DNA from: Rhodopirellula sp.
GTDB taxonomy: Bacteria > Planctomycetota > Planctomycetia > Pirellulales > Pirellulaceae
DNA length: 33,176 nt
Assembly (NCBI GenBank): GCA_002689655.1
Contig: NZHC01000034.1
Coordinates: forward strand, 1 to 33,176
Direction: 5' to 3'
A program made the translations under genes and the position numbers. Below the pieces are notes generated by a model. The model ran no database searches, was not told the origin of the DNA, and saw only the letters and a program-made list of their open reading frames with translations. Positions 24,875 through 33,176 of the stretch are shown here, piece by piece. The first letter of the stretch is position 1, and each line of letters opens with the position of its first letter.

Positions 24875-26314
24875 TCAGAAGCCGCCGGGGCTGGTGAACT
24901 CGGCGTAGTCGTCGAATTCGCTATGACGCTCGGCAGCGCGGTCACTGAAACGAGTGAAGTCTGCTTCCCAAGTGAGTTCGACATCACCAATGGGGCCATT
25001 TCGCTGTTTTGCGATGATGATTTCGGCCTGCCCAGCAAACTGTGCCCGGTCATCGCCCCGGTGGTAGTATTCTTCGCGATGCACAAACATGACAACGTCG
25101 GCGTCCTGCTCGATGGCGCCTGACTCGCGAAGGTGGCTTAGTTTGGGGCGATGGTCTTTGCTATCTTCGGCTTGACGGTTTAGTTGCGACAAGCAGAGCA
25201 AAGGAACTTCCAACTCACGTGCAAGGCCTTTCAGACGACGTGCGATCTTGGCAACTTGTTCCTGCCGTGGGTCTCGGGAGTTGTCTGGCTCAATGAGTTG
25301 CAGGTAGTCAATCACGATTAAGCCGAGCGATTCTTCTCGGCGTTTGATGCGTCGTGCCGCAGCGGCGATCTCGCTGACCGTGCGACTGGGAGAGTCATCG
25401 ACAAAAAGCGGCGCTTGACTGATCTCGTTGGCCGTTTGGATCAGTTTGTCGCGATCATCTGAGGAGATGGTGCCATTACGAACGCGATGCCCATTGACCC
25501 TTGCAAGAGAGCAGAGCATGCGGTCGGCTAATTCGATCCCAGACATTTCCAATGAAACAAATAGGACGGGTTGTTTTTGATTGATGGAAACATGCTCACC
25601 GATATTCATTGCCAAGGCGGTTTTACCCATGGAGGGTCGAGCCGCCAGGATGATCAACTCACCGTGGTGCAGACCACCGGTCATTTCATCAAACTTGGTC
25701 AGTCCTGTCTCGGCAGCACCGTCTACATACTCGTCTCGCATGCGTGCTTCCATCCGGTCCATGGATTGGTGCAGCACATCAGCTATGTTCTGGACCGATT
25801 GGGATGAGCGACCATCCATGATGGCGAAAACTTTCTGTTCTGCCTGGGCACACAATTCTTTTGCACTGGAAGATTGATCATAGGCATCCCGCAATACCTC
25901 GGTGCTGGATTGAATGAGTCGACGATAGACGGCTTTTTCGGTGACGATACTGCAGTAGTAAACAGCGTGTGCCGCGTTAGGTACCGATGAAGATAGCCTT
26001 GCCAAATAGGCAGCTCCTCCGACCTTTTCATAGTTGCCCGCAGTTCTTAACCGCGAGACAAGCAGGGTGATGTCGATCTTTTCACCCGAGTCGTGCATCT
26101 CTCGCAGGTTCTCGTAGATGATTCGATTCGCATCGTCATAGAAATCCTCTGCCCTGAGGGAAGAAATTTCATCGCATACCTCAGGCAGTAGCAGGATGCT
26201 GCCCAGAACACCCATTTCTGCTTCGACGTCGAAGGGGGGTTGTCGCTGCAGGATTTCAGCGGCAGAAGGCTCCTTCTTCGGTTTTCTTGGAAAGGGAGCG
26301 TCGTTGAAAGCCAT
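24875..26314 (-). CDS. dnaB: Replicative DNA helicase DnaB
   Basis: This is the hexameric 5'-3' helicase that unwinds DNA at the replication fork. The 479-residue protein matches family length and has no intein. The N-terminal domain starts at PPFDVEAEMGVLGSIL (26-41), the linker helix runs from about 165 to 200, and the RecA-like domain starts at GLTKFDEMTGGLHHGELII. Walker A is ARPSMGKTA (225-233), SLEMS is at 254-258, Walker B LIVIDYLQLI is at 332-341, LSQLNR is at 375-380, and the arginine finger lies in KQRNGPIG (436-443). The start ATG 26314 follows a short N-terminal basic stretch. It lies on the same strand as dnaA but 517 bp downstream of it, so it probably has its own promoter. Confidence 0.98.
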   Translation of the reverse strand: MAFNDAPFPRKPKKEPSAAEILQRQPPFDVEAEMGVLGSILLLPEVCDEISSLRAEDFYDDANRIIYENLREMHDSGEKIDITLLVSRLRTAGNYEKVGGAAYLARLSSSVPNAAHAVYYCSIVTEKAVYRRLIQSSTEVLRDAYDQSSSAKELCAQAEQKVFAIMDGRSSQSVQNIADVLHQSMDRMEARMRDEYVDGAAETGLTKFDEMTGGLHHGELIILAARPSMGKTALAMNIGEHVSINQKQPVLFVSLEMSGIELADRMLCSLARVNGHRVRNGTISSDDRDKLIQTANEISQAPLFVDDSPSRTVSEIAAAARRIKRREESLGLIVIDYLQLIEPDNSRDPRQEQVAKIARRLKGLARELEVPLLCLSQLNRQAEDSKDHRPKLSHLRESGAIEQDADVVMFVHREEYYHRGDDRAQFAGQAEIIIAKQRNGPIGDVELTWEADFTRFSDRAAERHSEFDDYAEFTSPGGF

Positions 26315-26831
26315 GGGCCAATCCGTTGGGGCAAAAGAAGGAATAGGTACCGTGGAGGTGATATCCGTATCGACCGGACAAAATCAAAATTCAGGCGTCT
26401 CGTATGCAAAGGGCACGAGCATCGGATTCAGACCCTCAGAATAATCGTTGACCGGATTTAATCCTGCGATAATTCTTGATCATCAAACCCGTTCCTGTTT
26501 GGTTATACCGTTGCTAGCTGTGTTGCGGGCTACCCGTCTGATTAAACGTCTAGGTATTTGTGAGGTTTTCGTCGAGGTTGTTGGCTTCAATGATTTTTAC
26601 TGATTGACTGTGGGGCAATGAACTTCTTTTCAGACGTCATCCTGCCGCTATTTTGGGTGGATTGCAAGGTGCACGCGTTGGGCAAATTGGAGTTTGTACA
26701 GTCACAAGAAGAAAGACAATGCTGCGACAAAGTTGGATGGAGGAAGCTGGCAACTTGTTAGATGGAAAAGGCCTGCAGAAGGGACTCGCGACGCAACGTT
26801 TTCCGAACCGCGTGTTTCAGGACAGGTTGTC
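26315..26831. other. Intergenic region between dnaA and dnaB
   Basis: The 517 bp upstream of dnaB contain no convincing gene. A small dyad TTGAT-C-ATCAA is at 26476-26486, and GTTGCTAGC at 26510-26518 matches part of the palindrome upstream of dnaA. No TTATCCACA-like DnaA box was found by eye. Confidence 0.45.
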
Positions 26832-28724
26832 TTAGCCACTTCTGAGCAAGTTTTCGACGCGGGCTACTGCCTCTCGGGTCGACATCGCCAGTGGTCCACG
26901 ACCGATGGACTTCCCATTTTCAAGCCATTTCTTGACGTTGTTTTCCGCGGAAATTGCCGTGCTGTGGGATTTGCCACCAAAATGCGTTGCGATTTCCGAG
27001 TAAGCAGAAGCAGTCAGTTGGCGGGCCAAGTACATCGCGAGCATGCGGGGCCCAGTCACGGCACGGGTTTGGCTACGCCCTCGAAGCGTGTGGTGCGGTA
27101 AGTGAAATGCGTCGCAGACTGCTGTTTCAATGACCGATAGCGTTGCGATTGGTGTGGCTGCTCGCAATAAATTGCCGCCAAATTGCCGGATCTCGTCCAG
27201 AGTGGGCACGCGACCAAACATCCGTTGTAGCGTATTGATCATGTTCGCTACGCCACTGACCACGCGCCCATCGCCAGCTAACATCGGATTGATCTGGTCG
27301 AGCAAGCTTTCGGGGACTTCCATGGGACAGCGTTCGGCAATCCAACACGTTAGAATTTCTCGGCGAATGTCGATATCGAGCGGTTGAATTGGGCACACGA
27401 GCCCACTCGCCATGCGGCCCGCCAGTTCTTGGGATAAACCAGCAATCTCACTGGGTGCCTGAAGGCCGGAGAAGAGCAGTGGACGCCCCGCGGATGCGAG
27501 TGTTTCCACCGTGTAAAGCATTTCTCGTAGCGTGGCTTTCTTTGCACCCAAAAACTGGACATCGTCAATCAGCAGTGCATCAACCTCTCGATAGCGGCGG
27601 CGAAACGCTGTGATTCCGCTGTTGCCCACGGAGCTGATGAAATCATTCGTAAATTGTTCCGCTGATAGATGCATTACTCGACGCATTCGGTGCCGCCGAC
27701 GCAGTTGGTGAGCAATTGCCGCCATCAAGTGTGTTTTGCCAGTTCCTGTCGGGCCGCAGAAGAAAATGGGTGAAGCCGTTTTCGGGTCCTGGCAAACCAT
27801 GGATAGGGCCGTGTAAGCGAGCTGGTTGCTCGCGCCCGCGACGAAGTTGGCAACGGTTGGTTGGCGTTGCTGGTCGTCGGTGACCGCGACGCGATGTGCC
27901 TCTTGCTGTGTCGGAGCTTTCGTTCGGCTGCTGGAATCGTTTTTCGCAATCGGCTGAGAGGACTCATGCGATTGCTGGTTGGTTGGAGCCAAACCGCTGC
28001 CGGCGGAAGCAAGGTCGGGGAATTGGAGTTGTTCGGGTTGATCGATCCGAGGATCGTTCGTTTTTGTTCTTCTTTTTGATCCCCGACTAGCGGCAATCTT
28101 CGACGAAATTGATTGTGCTCGACCGCGTTGCGATCTCATTTTTGGAGCGGTGCTGTTTCGCCGCTCATCCGCATCAACAGGTTTCTGCGCCCGTGATGAA
28201 GAAACTTGTTCAGATAGCGAGTTCTGATTCGGATGATGACTAACGACAGCAGCGGCGTCAGCACGCGTGGTGTTAGCAGAAAGCGAGTTGCAACTTGCGG
28301 GTTCCAGTTCGCCCGCGGTCTCATGATCCGTTAGCGGCAGTTGAGCTTGCGTTGCCGCGGGCTCGTCTAGGCGGAGAACGACTTCCGTCCGCACACCGCA
28401 CGCCTGCATGGCAGCTCCCCGCATTTCGCGAATGAAGTTTTGGCGGAGACGATCCAAGGCAAATTGGCCACGGATGGAAAGCGTGATTCGACGCGTTTGA
28501 TTTGAGGAAGAAATCGCGTCAGGAACGGCGGATGCTTGATCCGCAGTGACAGCTGGTTCGCCACCGTCACCCTCCACTGCAATCGTTACCCCGTGTGTGA
28601 ACCACATGCGGAATCGTTCTGCACCTACGCGTCCTGTCAAAGCTTCCTTGAATGATTCGATGACAACCGTGTCATCGTTGCAGCCGTGCGGTGCAGACAT
28701 ACTGGTAGCGCAATCCTCCATCAT
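26832..28724 (-). CDS. dnaA: Chromosomal replication initiator DnaA, divergent
   Basis: DnaA binds origin boxes and opens DNA to start replication. From ATG 28724 (ATG 28700 is an alternative; TTG 28808 is open but unlikely) it has 630 residues, against roughly 450-470 in most bacteria. Domain I is present (FKEALTGRVGAERFRMWF to FALDRLRQNFIREMRGAAMQACG, about 24-109). A Ser/Gln-rich, partly basic linker of about 170 residues follows. The AAA+ domain has NFVAGASNQLAY (293-304), Walker A GPTGTGKT (324-331), Walker B LLIDDVQFLG (384-393) and LAGRMASGLV with the arginine-finger region. Domain IV ends in HFGGKSHSTAI (581-591), where most bacteria have FGGRDHTTV. The Arg-Asp to Lys-Ser change affects residues that read the DnaA box. 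Its identity as DnaA is nevertheless clear. Confidence 0.95.
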   Translation of the reverse strand: MMEDCATSMSAPHGCNDDTVVIESFKEALTGRVGAERFRMWFTHGVTIAVEGDGGEPAVTADQASAVPDAISSSNQTRRITLSIRGQFALDRLRQNFIREMRGAAMQACGVRTEVVLRLDEPAATQAQLPLTDHETAGELEPASCNSLSANTTRADAAAVVSHHPNQNSLSEQVSSSRAQKPVDADERRNSTAPKMRSQRGRAQSISSKIAASRGSKRRTKTNDPRIDQPEQLQFPDLASAGSGLAPTNQQSHESSQPIAKNDSSSRTKAPTQQEAHRVAVTDDQQRQPTVANFVAGASNQLAYTALSMVCQDPKTASPIFFCGPTGTGKTHLMAAIAHQLRRRHRMRRVMHLSAEQFTNDFISSVGNSGITAFRRRYREVDALLIDDVQFLGAKKATLREMLYTVETLASAGRPLLFSGLQAPSEIAGLSQELAGRMASGLVCPIQPLDIDIRREILTCWIAERCPMEVPESLLDQINPMLAGDGRVVSGVANMINTLQRMFGRVPTLDEIRQFGGNLLRAATPIATLSVIETAVCDAFHLPHHTLRGRSQTRAVTGPRMLAMYLARQLTASAYSEIATHFGGKSHSTAISAENNVKKWLENGKSIGRGPLAMSTREAVARVENLLRSG

Positions 28725-29303
28725 GGATGTTTCGCAATGCAGCAATAACAGTGGCAAATTTCGACTCGCCCTTGCGAATCGGACCACCGTGGATTGTGAG
28801 CAGGGCAACCAAAGCGTTGGTAATGAAAAGTCACCAACCTAGCTCCGCCGGGCGGCACACAGACCTCCCCACAATTAATCTCCCTCAGCACACGATTCAC
28901 TATCGCTTCCGAGGGAGGCAGAATTCTAGGGTTGCTAGCAACCAAGTCAAACATGCTTTGGCCTCCTTTCGAAACTTTCGTTTCGACTTGTTGCGTGAAA
29001 GTTTTAAAGTGTCCCGAAAAGCCGGATTTTGCTGGCTGTGTTTCGCGAGTTCGCGGCCCGCTTTGGCTCGATCCTAACCGAAGTTACGCAGTGGAAAAGG
29101 TGTTGGAAAATAATCGATTAGTCAGACGTTCTTAGAAACGAGATGTTCTAAGTCCCTTGCCAGAAACGGTTTACATTGCATGCTTTGTATTCCGCTCGTG
29201 TTTTGGAGCTCGGTGAGATTTGTCTGGTTTATCACTCTGCCGAGATCATTTTTGGCGGAAAGAGATAGCCGATAACGCCAATATTTGAGAAATACGCGAT
29301 GGC
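28725..29303. other. Region upstream of dnaA with dyads
   Basis: This gap of about 580 bp between the acetyltransferase stop and the dnaA start should hold the dnaA promoter. Perfect dyads are GTTGCTAGCAAC (28931-28942), CGAAAC-TTTC-GTTTCG (28970-28985) and CTTAGAA(A)C-GAGAT-GTTCTAAG (29131-29152). A 61-codon minus-strand frame (29122-29307) starts in an ATGA overlap with the acetyltransferase stop but is not otherwise supported. No cluster of consensus DnaA boxes is visible, so an origin is not called. Confidence 0.4.
28931..28942. promoter_or_regulatory. 12-bp palindrome upstream of dnaA
   Basis: GTTGCTAGCAAC is a perfect palindrome about 210 bp ahead of the dnaA start. It could bind a dimeric regulator. 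Nothing else in the sequence confirms this. Confidence 0.3.
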
Positions 29304-30530
29304 TCATGTAGAACCGGGGTCTGCCGAGTCTACCCTCTTTGCCCAGACTGTTTCGGTCAACAGCGGCGTCATGCCTTTGCTGTTGTAAATGTCTCGAGCT
29401 GGTTGATTCGTTTGGTCTACGCCTAAGATGAACCGAGTGCCCCCTAAATTGACTGTAAGCTTCGCGGCCTGATCGACGAGTTGCCTGCCGAACCCCTTGC
29501 CGCGAGTCTCGGGTAGCAGGCCCATGTAGACAATTTCAATCACCGGCGATTCGAGGCTCTGTTTTGGTGCGAGCTGATTTTGTGCTTGAAAGGTAGGATT
29601 GCTTCCCGGTTTGCTGTTGGATGTAGCCAGTGGGGCGTTTTCGTCTAATTCGCTGTGTTTCGCCAGAATCAGGCATCCAATTGGGGTTCGGTCCGGACTG
29701 TTAGAAGCCCATACTTCGAACCACAGGTCGGGAGCGAAGGAAGCTGCGGTCTGATACCCTCGAAGCGTTTCGTCGGTTGTGCGGTACTTGGCAAGGTCCG
29801 GGCAGTCGAGTGTGCCTGCGTAGGTCGCCTCGACCAGTTTGGTGAATTCCAGATGCCGTTGCTCGGAATCCCAGACCACGGCTCGTAGTTCGATGTTTAC
29901 GCCAACTTCAGGAACTTTCGGTTCCTGATTGATGTCCGATCCGCTGAGATCTGCATTGCCGGTCAGATAATCAAGGGTAGCGATCTGTTGATAGCCCAGA
30001 CCTTCATGCCACTGTTGAGCACCCAGTCCCAGCTGATCTGCTACGTCGGTGGCCCACTGGACAAAGCGAATGCCGCGGTTGGTGAAATCCCGCTCAACGT
30101 AGCTCCGCATCTGCGTGATCACTGCATGCTGGTCGGCTGAGCCTGTCAGGGCGTGGAGATCCGAGGCTGGATCCGTTGCCTGAGCTTTGTTTTTCACCGT
30201 CCTTGGGACTTCAGCTGAAGGGTGGATTAAGAAGTCTGCGTGCACAATCGTGGCCACGTCCGAGGATGATGTTTGATCAATGCAAGGCTGTTGGATGGCG
30301 ATCAACGCGGCGACTGGTGTAGACGGTGCCAGCGGCTCTGTATTCGCAAAATTGGCTTGATTGTGCTCGTGGGCCAAGTAAAAAAGAACTTCGTCATGAG
30401 GACGATTTTGCAGATTGCTGCGCAATTGTTCCAACGCAATTTGAGCACGACCAATGGACAGCCGTGATAGTAATCTGGGCAAGACTTCTTGCAGTTGCCC
30501 CAGCGGAGCACGCGAAATTTTTAATGACAT
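29304..30530 (-). CDS. GNAT-family N-acetyltransferase, probable two-domain form
   Basis: From ATG 30530 the protein has 408 residues, about twice one GNAT domain. The C-terminal domain is clear: beta4 IEIVYMGLLPETRGKGFGRQLVDQA holds the acetyl-CoA loop (R-G-K-G-F-G), then LGVDQTNQPARDIYNSKGM and a final hydrophobic strand. The N-terminal half (LGQLQEVLPRLLSRLSIGRAQIALEQL, then RFVQWATDVADQLG) looks like a second, decayed acetyltransferase fold, as in mycothiol-synthase-like tandem GNATs. The acceptor is unknown. The frame is open to TTG 30623, but that start would lie inside a strong 13-bp hairpin, so ATG 30530 is preferred. The gene is monocistronic, followed by the long region ahead of dnaA. 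Confidence 0.82.
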   Translation of the reverse strand: MSLKISRAPLGQLQEVLPRLLSRLSIGRAQIALEQLRSNLQNRPHDEVLFYLAHEHNQANFANTEPLAPSTPVAALIAIQQPCIDQTSSSDVATIVHADFLIHPSAEVPRTVKNKAQATDPASDLHALTGSADQHAVITQMRSYVERDFTNRGIRFVQWATDVADQLGLGAQQWHEGLGYQQIATLDYLTGNADLSGSDINQEPKVPEVGVNIELRAVVWDSEQRHLEFTKLVEATYAGTLDCPDLAKYRTTDETLRGYQTAASFAPDLWFEVWASNSPDRTPIGCLILAKHSELDENAPLATSNSKPGSNPTFQAQNQLAPKQSLESPVIEIVYMGLLPETRGKGFGRQLVDQAAKLTVNLGGTRFILGVDQTNQPARDIYNSKGMTPLLTETVWAKRVDSADPGST

Positions 30531-30611
30531 CAGGCGATACGGAAAAAGCGGGGGAGGTGACGGTTGATAACGCCGCAAGGCGTAATCCTTTCTAGTTGGT
30601 TTCCCAATTCG

Positions 30612-30639
30612 GGTTGTCCTCAACTTGTTGAGGACAACC
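30612..30639. promoter_or_regulatory. Perfect 13-bp inverted repeat ahead of the acetyltransferase gene
   Basis: GGTTGTCCTCAAC, a TT loop and its exact reverse complement give a 13-bp stem, the longest perfect dyad I found in the window. It lies about 82 bp upstream of ATG 30530. There is no U-tract on either strand. It could be an operator for a dimeric repressor or a 5'-leader hairpin. Confidence 0.5.
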
Positions 30640-30932
30640 TCTGATCACCGAAGGATATGAAATTCGCAAGGCAGTCGGTATCAGGTTGACCTTTTGATCA
30701 GGCGTCTTGTTGACCCTGAACATCGGTCTCCACCTAGCGGCTAGATTGGGTATCTGTTCCATCGTTGCCTCGTGTGTGGCATCTCTGCTAGTTAGGTCCA
30801 ACGCAGAGGGTCGCATTCGGTCCAACTCGTCAACGTTGCAGGGCTCTGCAGGCCGCCATTTCGCGAGATTAATACCAGTTCTTTAGATGCGGCAAGACCG
30901 TCTGCAACTCTCTGGCAGGTTGATCCCGCTGT

Positions 30933-30950
30933 CTCGGCATAGCTGCCGAG
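30933..30950 (+). terminator. Hairpin, possible terminator
   Basis: CTCGGCA-TAGC-TGCCGAG is a perfect 7-bp GC-rich stem followed by CTTGTTGCTTTTC, a loose T-rich stretch. No plus-strand gene ends just upstream, so its target is unclear. Confidence 0.25.
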
Positions 30951-31361
30951 CTTGTTGCTTTTCATGTGTCTTGCCACAGGTTCGTCCTAAAGGCCTGCGG
31001 AGGCACTCTCGAGTGCTGGCTGGAGGGGTTTCGCTAGTAGCTGACCTTTCCTTGAAGCAGCAGACTGCTATCCTAATTGAATAAGTGGGAGAGGTGTCGG
31101 AGGTGGCCGTGAGCGGTGCCCCTAAAATGATTCAATTGGGGCAGCCTGAGATTCTGCTGGGCCCGGCCAGTTTTGATGCCTCGCGGAAAAATATTTCCTG
31201 AACGGATGGCTTTGCTGGGCAATGGAACCGTAGGTCTTATTGGTCAGCGCCCTGGTCTTAAAAAAAGAGTTTTTAACTTAACCTGTCTCCGTCAACCGCT
31301 CCGCCCGTCAACAGCTGTCGGTACGGCAGGGACACGTGAACAGCAACCATGGATTTCAAGC

Positions 31362-32927
31362 ATGCGAAAACCAATTGCGACACTTATCATCAGCGGCGTC
31401 ATTTTCGCGACCGGTTCAACCACGAGCACACCCTCCGTGTTCGCCCAAGGTTTTTTGAAGCGGTTACAAGAGCGTGTCCAGTCCCTCGATCAACAGAGCG
31501 GTGGAGACCAAAATCCAGCAGCACGTGGGCCAGTTGAAGATAGCCCCCGTGTCGGAGGGCAGCGGACGAATCAGAGGCGCCCTCTGGTGGATACGCTGTT
31601 TCAGTACGGACCTCAGCTCTTCGGTGGTCAGGAAAGTAGTAATCCAGCCTCCATTGGATCGGATATCAACCGCGGATCCGGACGAGGGATGCCAGCCCGA
31701 ACAACCCGGCAATTAAAAAGTGCATCTCTGGGAATTGATGTTCTAGAGTCACCACCCGGGGTGCCGGGCGTCCTGGTCACTGGGTTTAGAAGTGACTCCA
31801 AGGCAGATGATGCTGGGCTGCAAAAAAATGACGTGATTGTTTCTTTGGACCAAACACTCACGCCGAAGATCGCTGACATTGCAAGGTTCTTAAGTCTACG
31901 CCGCGCTGGTGAGTCTGTTTCCGCTCGGGTTCTTCGTGGTGATCAAATGAAGACGATCCGCATTCCATTGTTGGGACCGCAACCGCCGAGTTTGGCATGG
32001 AATCGGCAAAGCGGGGCATCGCTACCTGTTCCGCCGCTACCAAAACCGCCGGCTCCCAAATCGCCAGCTAAACCGCGTCATGTGATTGGGACGGTCCCCG
32101 TTGCTGGGCCGGTCGAGATTCTGCCAGCGCCGTTGACTCGCCCTGCGGCGCAACTCTCAAACAACGCTGGCGTAGAGCAGTACGGGATCCTTCTTAACGC
32201 TGAATCACTTTTGCGAGGGGCTCGGGTCGAAGGGGTTGTCAAGGGATCGGCGGCCGACTTCTCGGGCATCAAGCCTGCGGATCGTGTGGTTTCAGTCGAC
32301 GGTGTGCTAACGCGTGACAATACGGCGTTGGTGCGACAGTTCGATGGTGTTACCCTCGGGACCATCGTGTCATTGGGGGTCGTGCGAGGCGACTCCTATG
32401 TCATCAAACGCATGGAGTTGACGACTGAAATTAAGTCGGGTACCGCTGCGGTGGAGAGGCCGTTGAATGCATCCGAAAAACCGCGAAGTGCTGACGGCAA
32501 GGAAATCGAAACAGAAAGCGGGGTTCTCGAGGGTATCGGCTCTGTCCTGGGCGGTTTGCTTGGGGGAGCAGACAAAGAACGCAACGAAGGTCAGTTTGAA
32601 GACGGGCCTTTTGAAGCTGTTCCCCAGGAACGCAAGGAAGGGCCGAAGGCAAGCGAGTCGGTGCGGCAGACGTCGTTTGAGCAAAATAGTTCGGGACAGC
32701 TAAACAAAATGTTGGGAGATCCACCCTCGCTAGATGGATTGTCGGTGAAACCAAAGGCTGACTCTACCCCGAGCACAACTGACTCAGAGACGCCTGGGCA
32801 GACCGCGGCGGACATGCGCGAGCAAATTCGTCTGTTGCAAGAAAAATTGAAGCAAATCGAGCAACGCTCTCAAAATGATCACAAGGCAGTTCAGCAGGAG
32901 ACGCCCAAAACCAAAAAGTCTGAATGA
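31362..32927 (+). CDS. Exported protein with two PDZ domains
   Basis: From ATG 31362 the protein has 521 residues and a signal peptide (MRKPIATLIISGVIFATG, cleavage near VFA-QGF). A disordered stretch precedes PDZ1 (about 123-205: LGIDVLESPPGVPGVLV, SKADDAGLQKNDVIVSLD). A Pro-rich linker leads to PDZ2 (about 273-355: YGILLNAES, SAADFSGIKPADRVVSVDG). The tail is acidic and Gly-rich, then a short coiled coil (MREQIRLLQEKLKQIEQ). There is no trypsin-like protease domain, so this is not a DegP/HtrA enzyme but a stand-alone PDZ adaptor, probably periplasmic and binding exposed C-termini. The frame is open upstream to 31173, but only the start at 31362 gives an export signal. It is monocistronic. 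Confidence 0.85.
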   Translation: MRKPIATLIISGVIFATGSTTSTPSVFAQGFLKRLQERVQSLDQQSGGDQNPAARGPVEDSPRVGGQRTNQRRPLVDTLFQYGPQLFGGQESSNPASIGSDINRGSGRGMPARTTRQLKSASLGIDVLESPPGVPGVLVTGFRSDSKADDAGLQKNDVIVSLDQTLTPKIADIARFLSLRRAGESVSARVLRGDQMKTIRIPLLGPQPPSLAWNRQSGASLPVPPLPKPPAPKSPAKPRHVIGTVPVAGPVEILPAPLTRPAAQLSNNAGVEQYGILLNAESLLRGARVEGVVKGSAADFSGIKPADRVVSVDGVLTRDNTALVRQFDGVTLGTIVSLGVVRGDSYVIKRMELTTEIKSGTAAVERPLNASEKPRSADGKEIETESGVLEGIGSVLGGLLGGADKERNEGQFEDGPFEAVPQERKEGPKASESVRQTSFEQNSSGQLNKMLGDPPSLDGLSVKPKADSTPSTTDSETPGQTAADMREQIRLLQEKLKQIEQRSQNDHKAVQQETPKTKKSE

Positions 32928-33176
32928 AGCTTCACGTGTGCCTGATGTCTCACTTGATGCGCTGAAGCAACGAGGGTGTTTGCATGTTTTTAAATGAGAT
33001 GAACCTGTAAATATCTGCCTGTGTATGCGTTCTAGCCACATGGGGCTCGAAAAAAATGGTTTGGAAGTGAGCTATCGTAGCCAAGCTTTGTGATCGGGGA
33101 GAGGCTGACGAAACGCTACACTCTCTCGGCTCAATCCACGAGTAGCACGACACGAGTAGCACAACACGAGTAGCAC
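32928..33176. other. Intergenic region ending in a tandem repeat
   Basis: After the PDZ gene I see no supported gene. A 70-codon minus-strand frame (32950-33162) has no recognisable features. The last 40 bp are the 14-bp tandem repeat listed separately. Confidence 0.4.
33137..33176. repeat. 14-bp tandem repeat at the right edge
   Basis: CACGAGTAGCACGA, CACGAGTAGCACAA and CACGAGTAGCAC lie in tandem and run off the window. The 14-bp period is not a multiple of three, so the array is probably intergenic. Its full size is not visible. Confidence 0.85.

Larger units (their letters stand above)
30531..31361. other. Long divergent intergenic region
   Basis: About 830 bp separate the acetyltransferase (leftward) and PDZ (rightward) genes. 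I see no convincing gene. The region holds the 13-bp inverted repeat at 30612-30639, a hairpin CTCGGCA-TAGC-TGCCGAG at 30933-30950, a GCACTC-TC-GAGTGC dyad near 31001-31014, and an AT-rich dyad TTAAAAA-AAGAG-TTTTTAA at 31258-31276. In-frame codons upstream of the PDZ start (31173-31361) are open but give no signal peptide. Confidence 0.45.

Noticed and set aside
24511-24897. Plus-strand small membrane protein
   Set aside because: It overlaps the start of the ATPase gene and the end of dnaB antisense; hydrophobicity alone is not enough.
26315-29303. Replication origin next to dnaA/dnaB
   Set aside because: No clustered TTATCCACA-like boxes or AT-rich unwinding tract seen. Whole-genome GC skew would be needed.

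Overview
The window looks like a piece of planctomycete chromosome, most probably from the Rhodopirellula/Pirellulaceae group. The reasons are the cluster of DUF58, BatA-like and VWA membrane proteins, a YdjY-domain exported protein, many weak Shine-Dalgarno sites and TTG starts, a DnaA with a very long linker, and widely spaced genes on both strands. This assignment comes from gene content alone. I see no rRNA, tRNA, CRISPR array, insertion sequence or prophage.

Layout from left to right. Positions 1-3257 (minus strand) hold a DUF4175-like membrane protein followed by an exported coiled-coil protein. The latter runs off the left edge through a 15-bp tandem repeat coding for Glu-Gly-Glu-Ser-Asn/Lys. 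Positions 3445-4224 (plus) encode a HisA isomerase of the eukaryotic (yeast HIS6/plant) type, the most surprising gene here. A sparse region of about 1.3 kb follows, with one possible small gene. Next come a large soluble coiled-coil protein (5514-7283, plus) and an MscS-family channel (7424-9034, minus). Positions 9577-14905 (plus) hold a tightly coupled DUF58 / BatA-like / VWA plus GATase-like operon. In planctomycetes this set usually occurs with a MoxR ATPase and with the DUF4175-like and coiled-coil genes. Here MoxR is not visible and the last two genes lie about 6 kb away in the opposite orientation. A YdjY-domain lipid-free exported protein (15132-16181, minus) follows.

Positions 16684-19249 (plus) encode a large protein with a lyase-like alpha/beta layout, overlapping a YggS/PLPBP pyridoxal-phosphate carrier. 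Positions 19674-21787 (minus) hold a beta-hydroxyacid dehydrogenase overlapping a PlsC-type acyltransferase. Positions 21917-24516 (minus) hold an ExeA/GspA-like AAA ATPase with a roughly 380-residue acidic tail, followed 5 bp later by a small unknown protein. Replication genes come next on the minus strand: dnaA (26832-28724) and then dnaB (24875-26314). A two-domain GNAT acetyltransferase (29304-30530, minus) lies beyond a gap of about 580 bp. The window ends with an exported two-PDZ protein (31362-32927, plus) and the start of a 14-bp tandem repeat.

The non-coding parts hold several perfect dyads. The best is a 13-bp inverted repeat ahead of the acetyltransferase gene (30612-30639). No clear DnaA boxes were found around dnaA or dnaB, so I do not call an origin.
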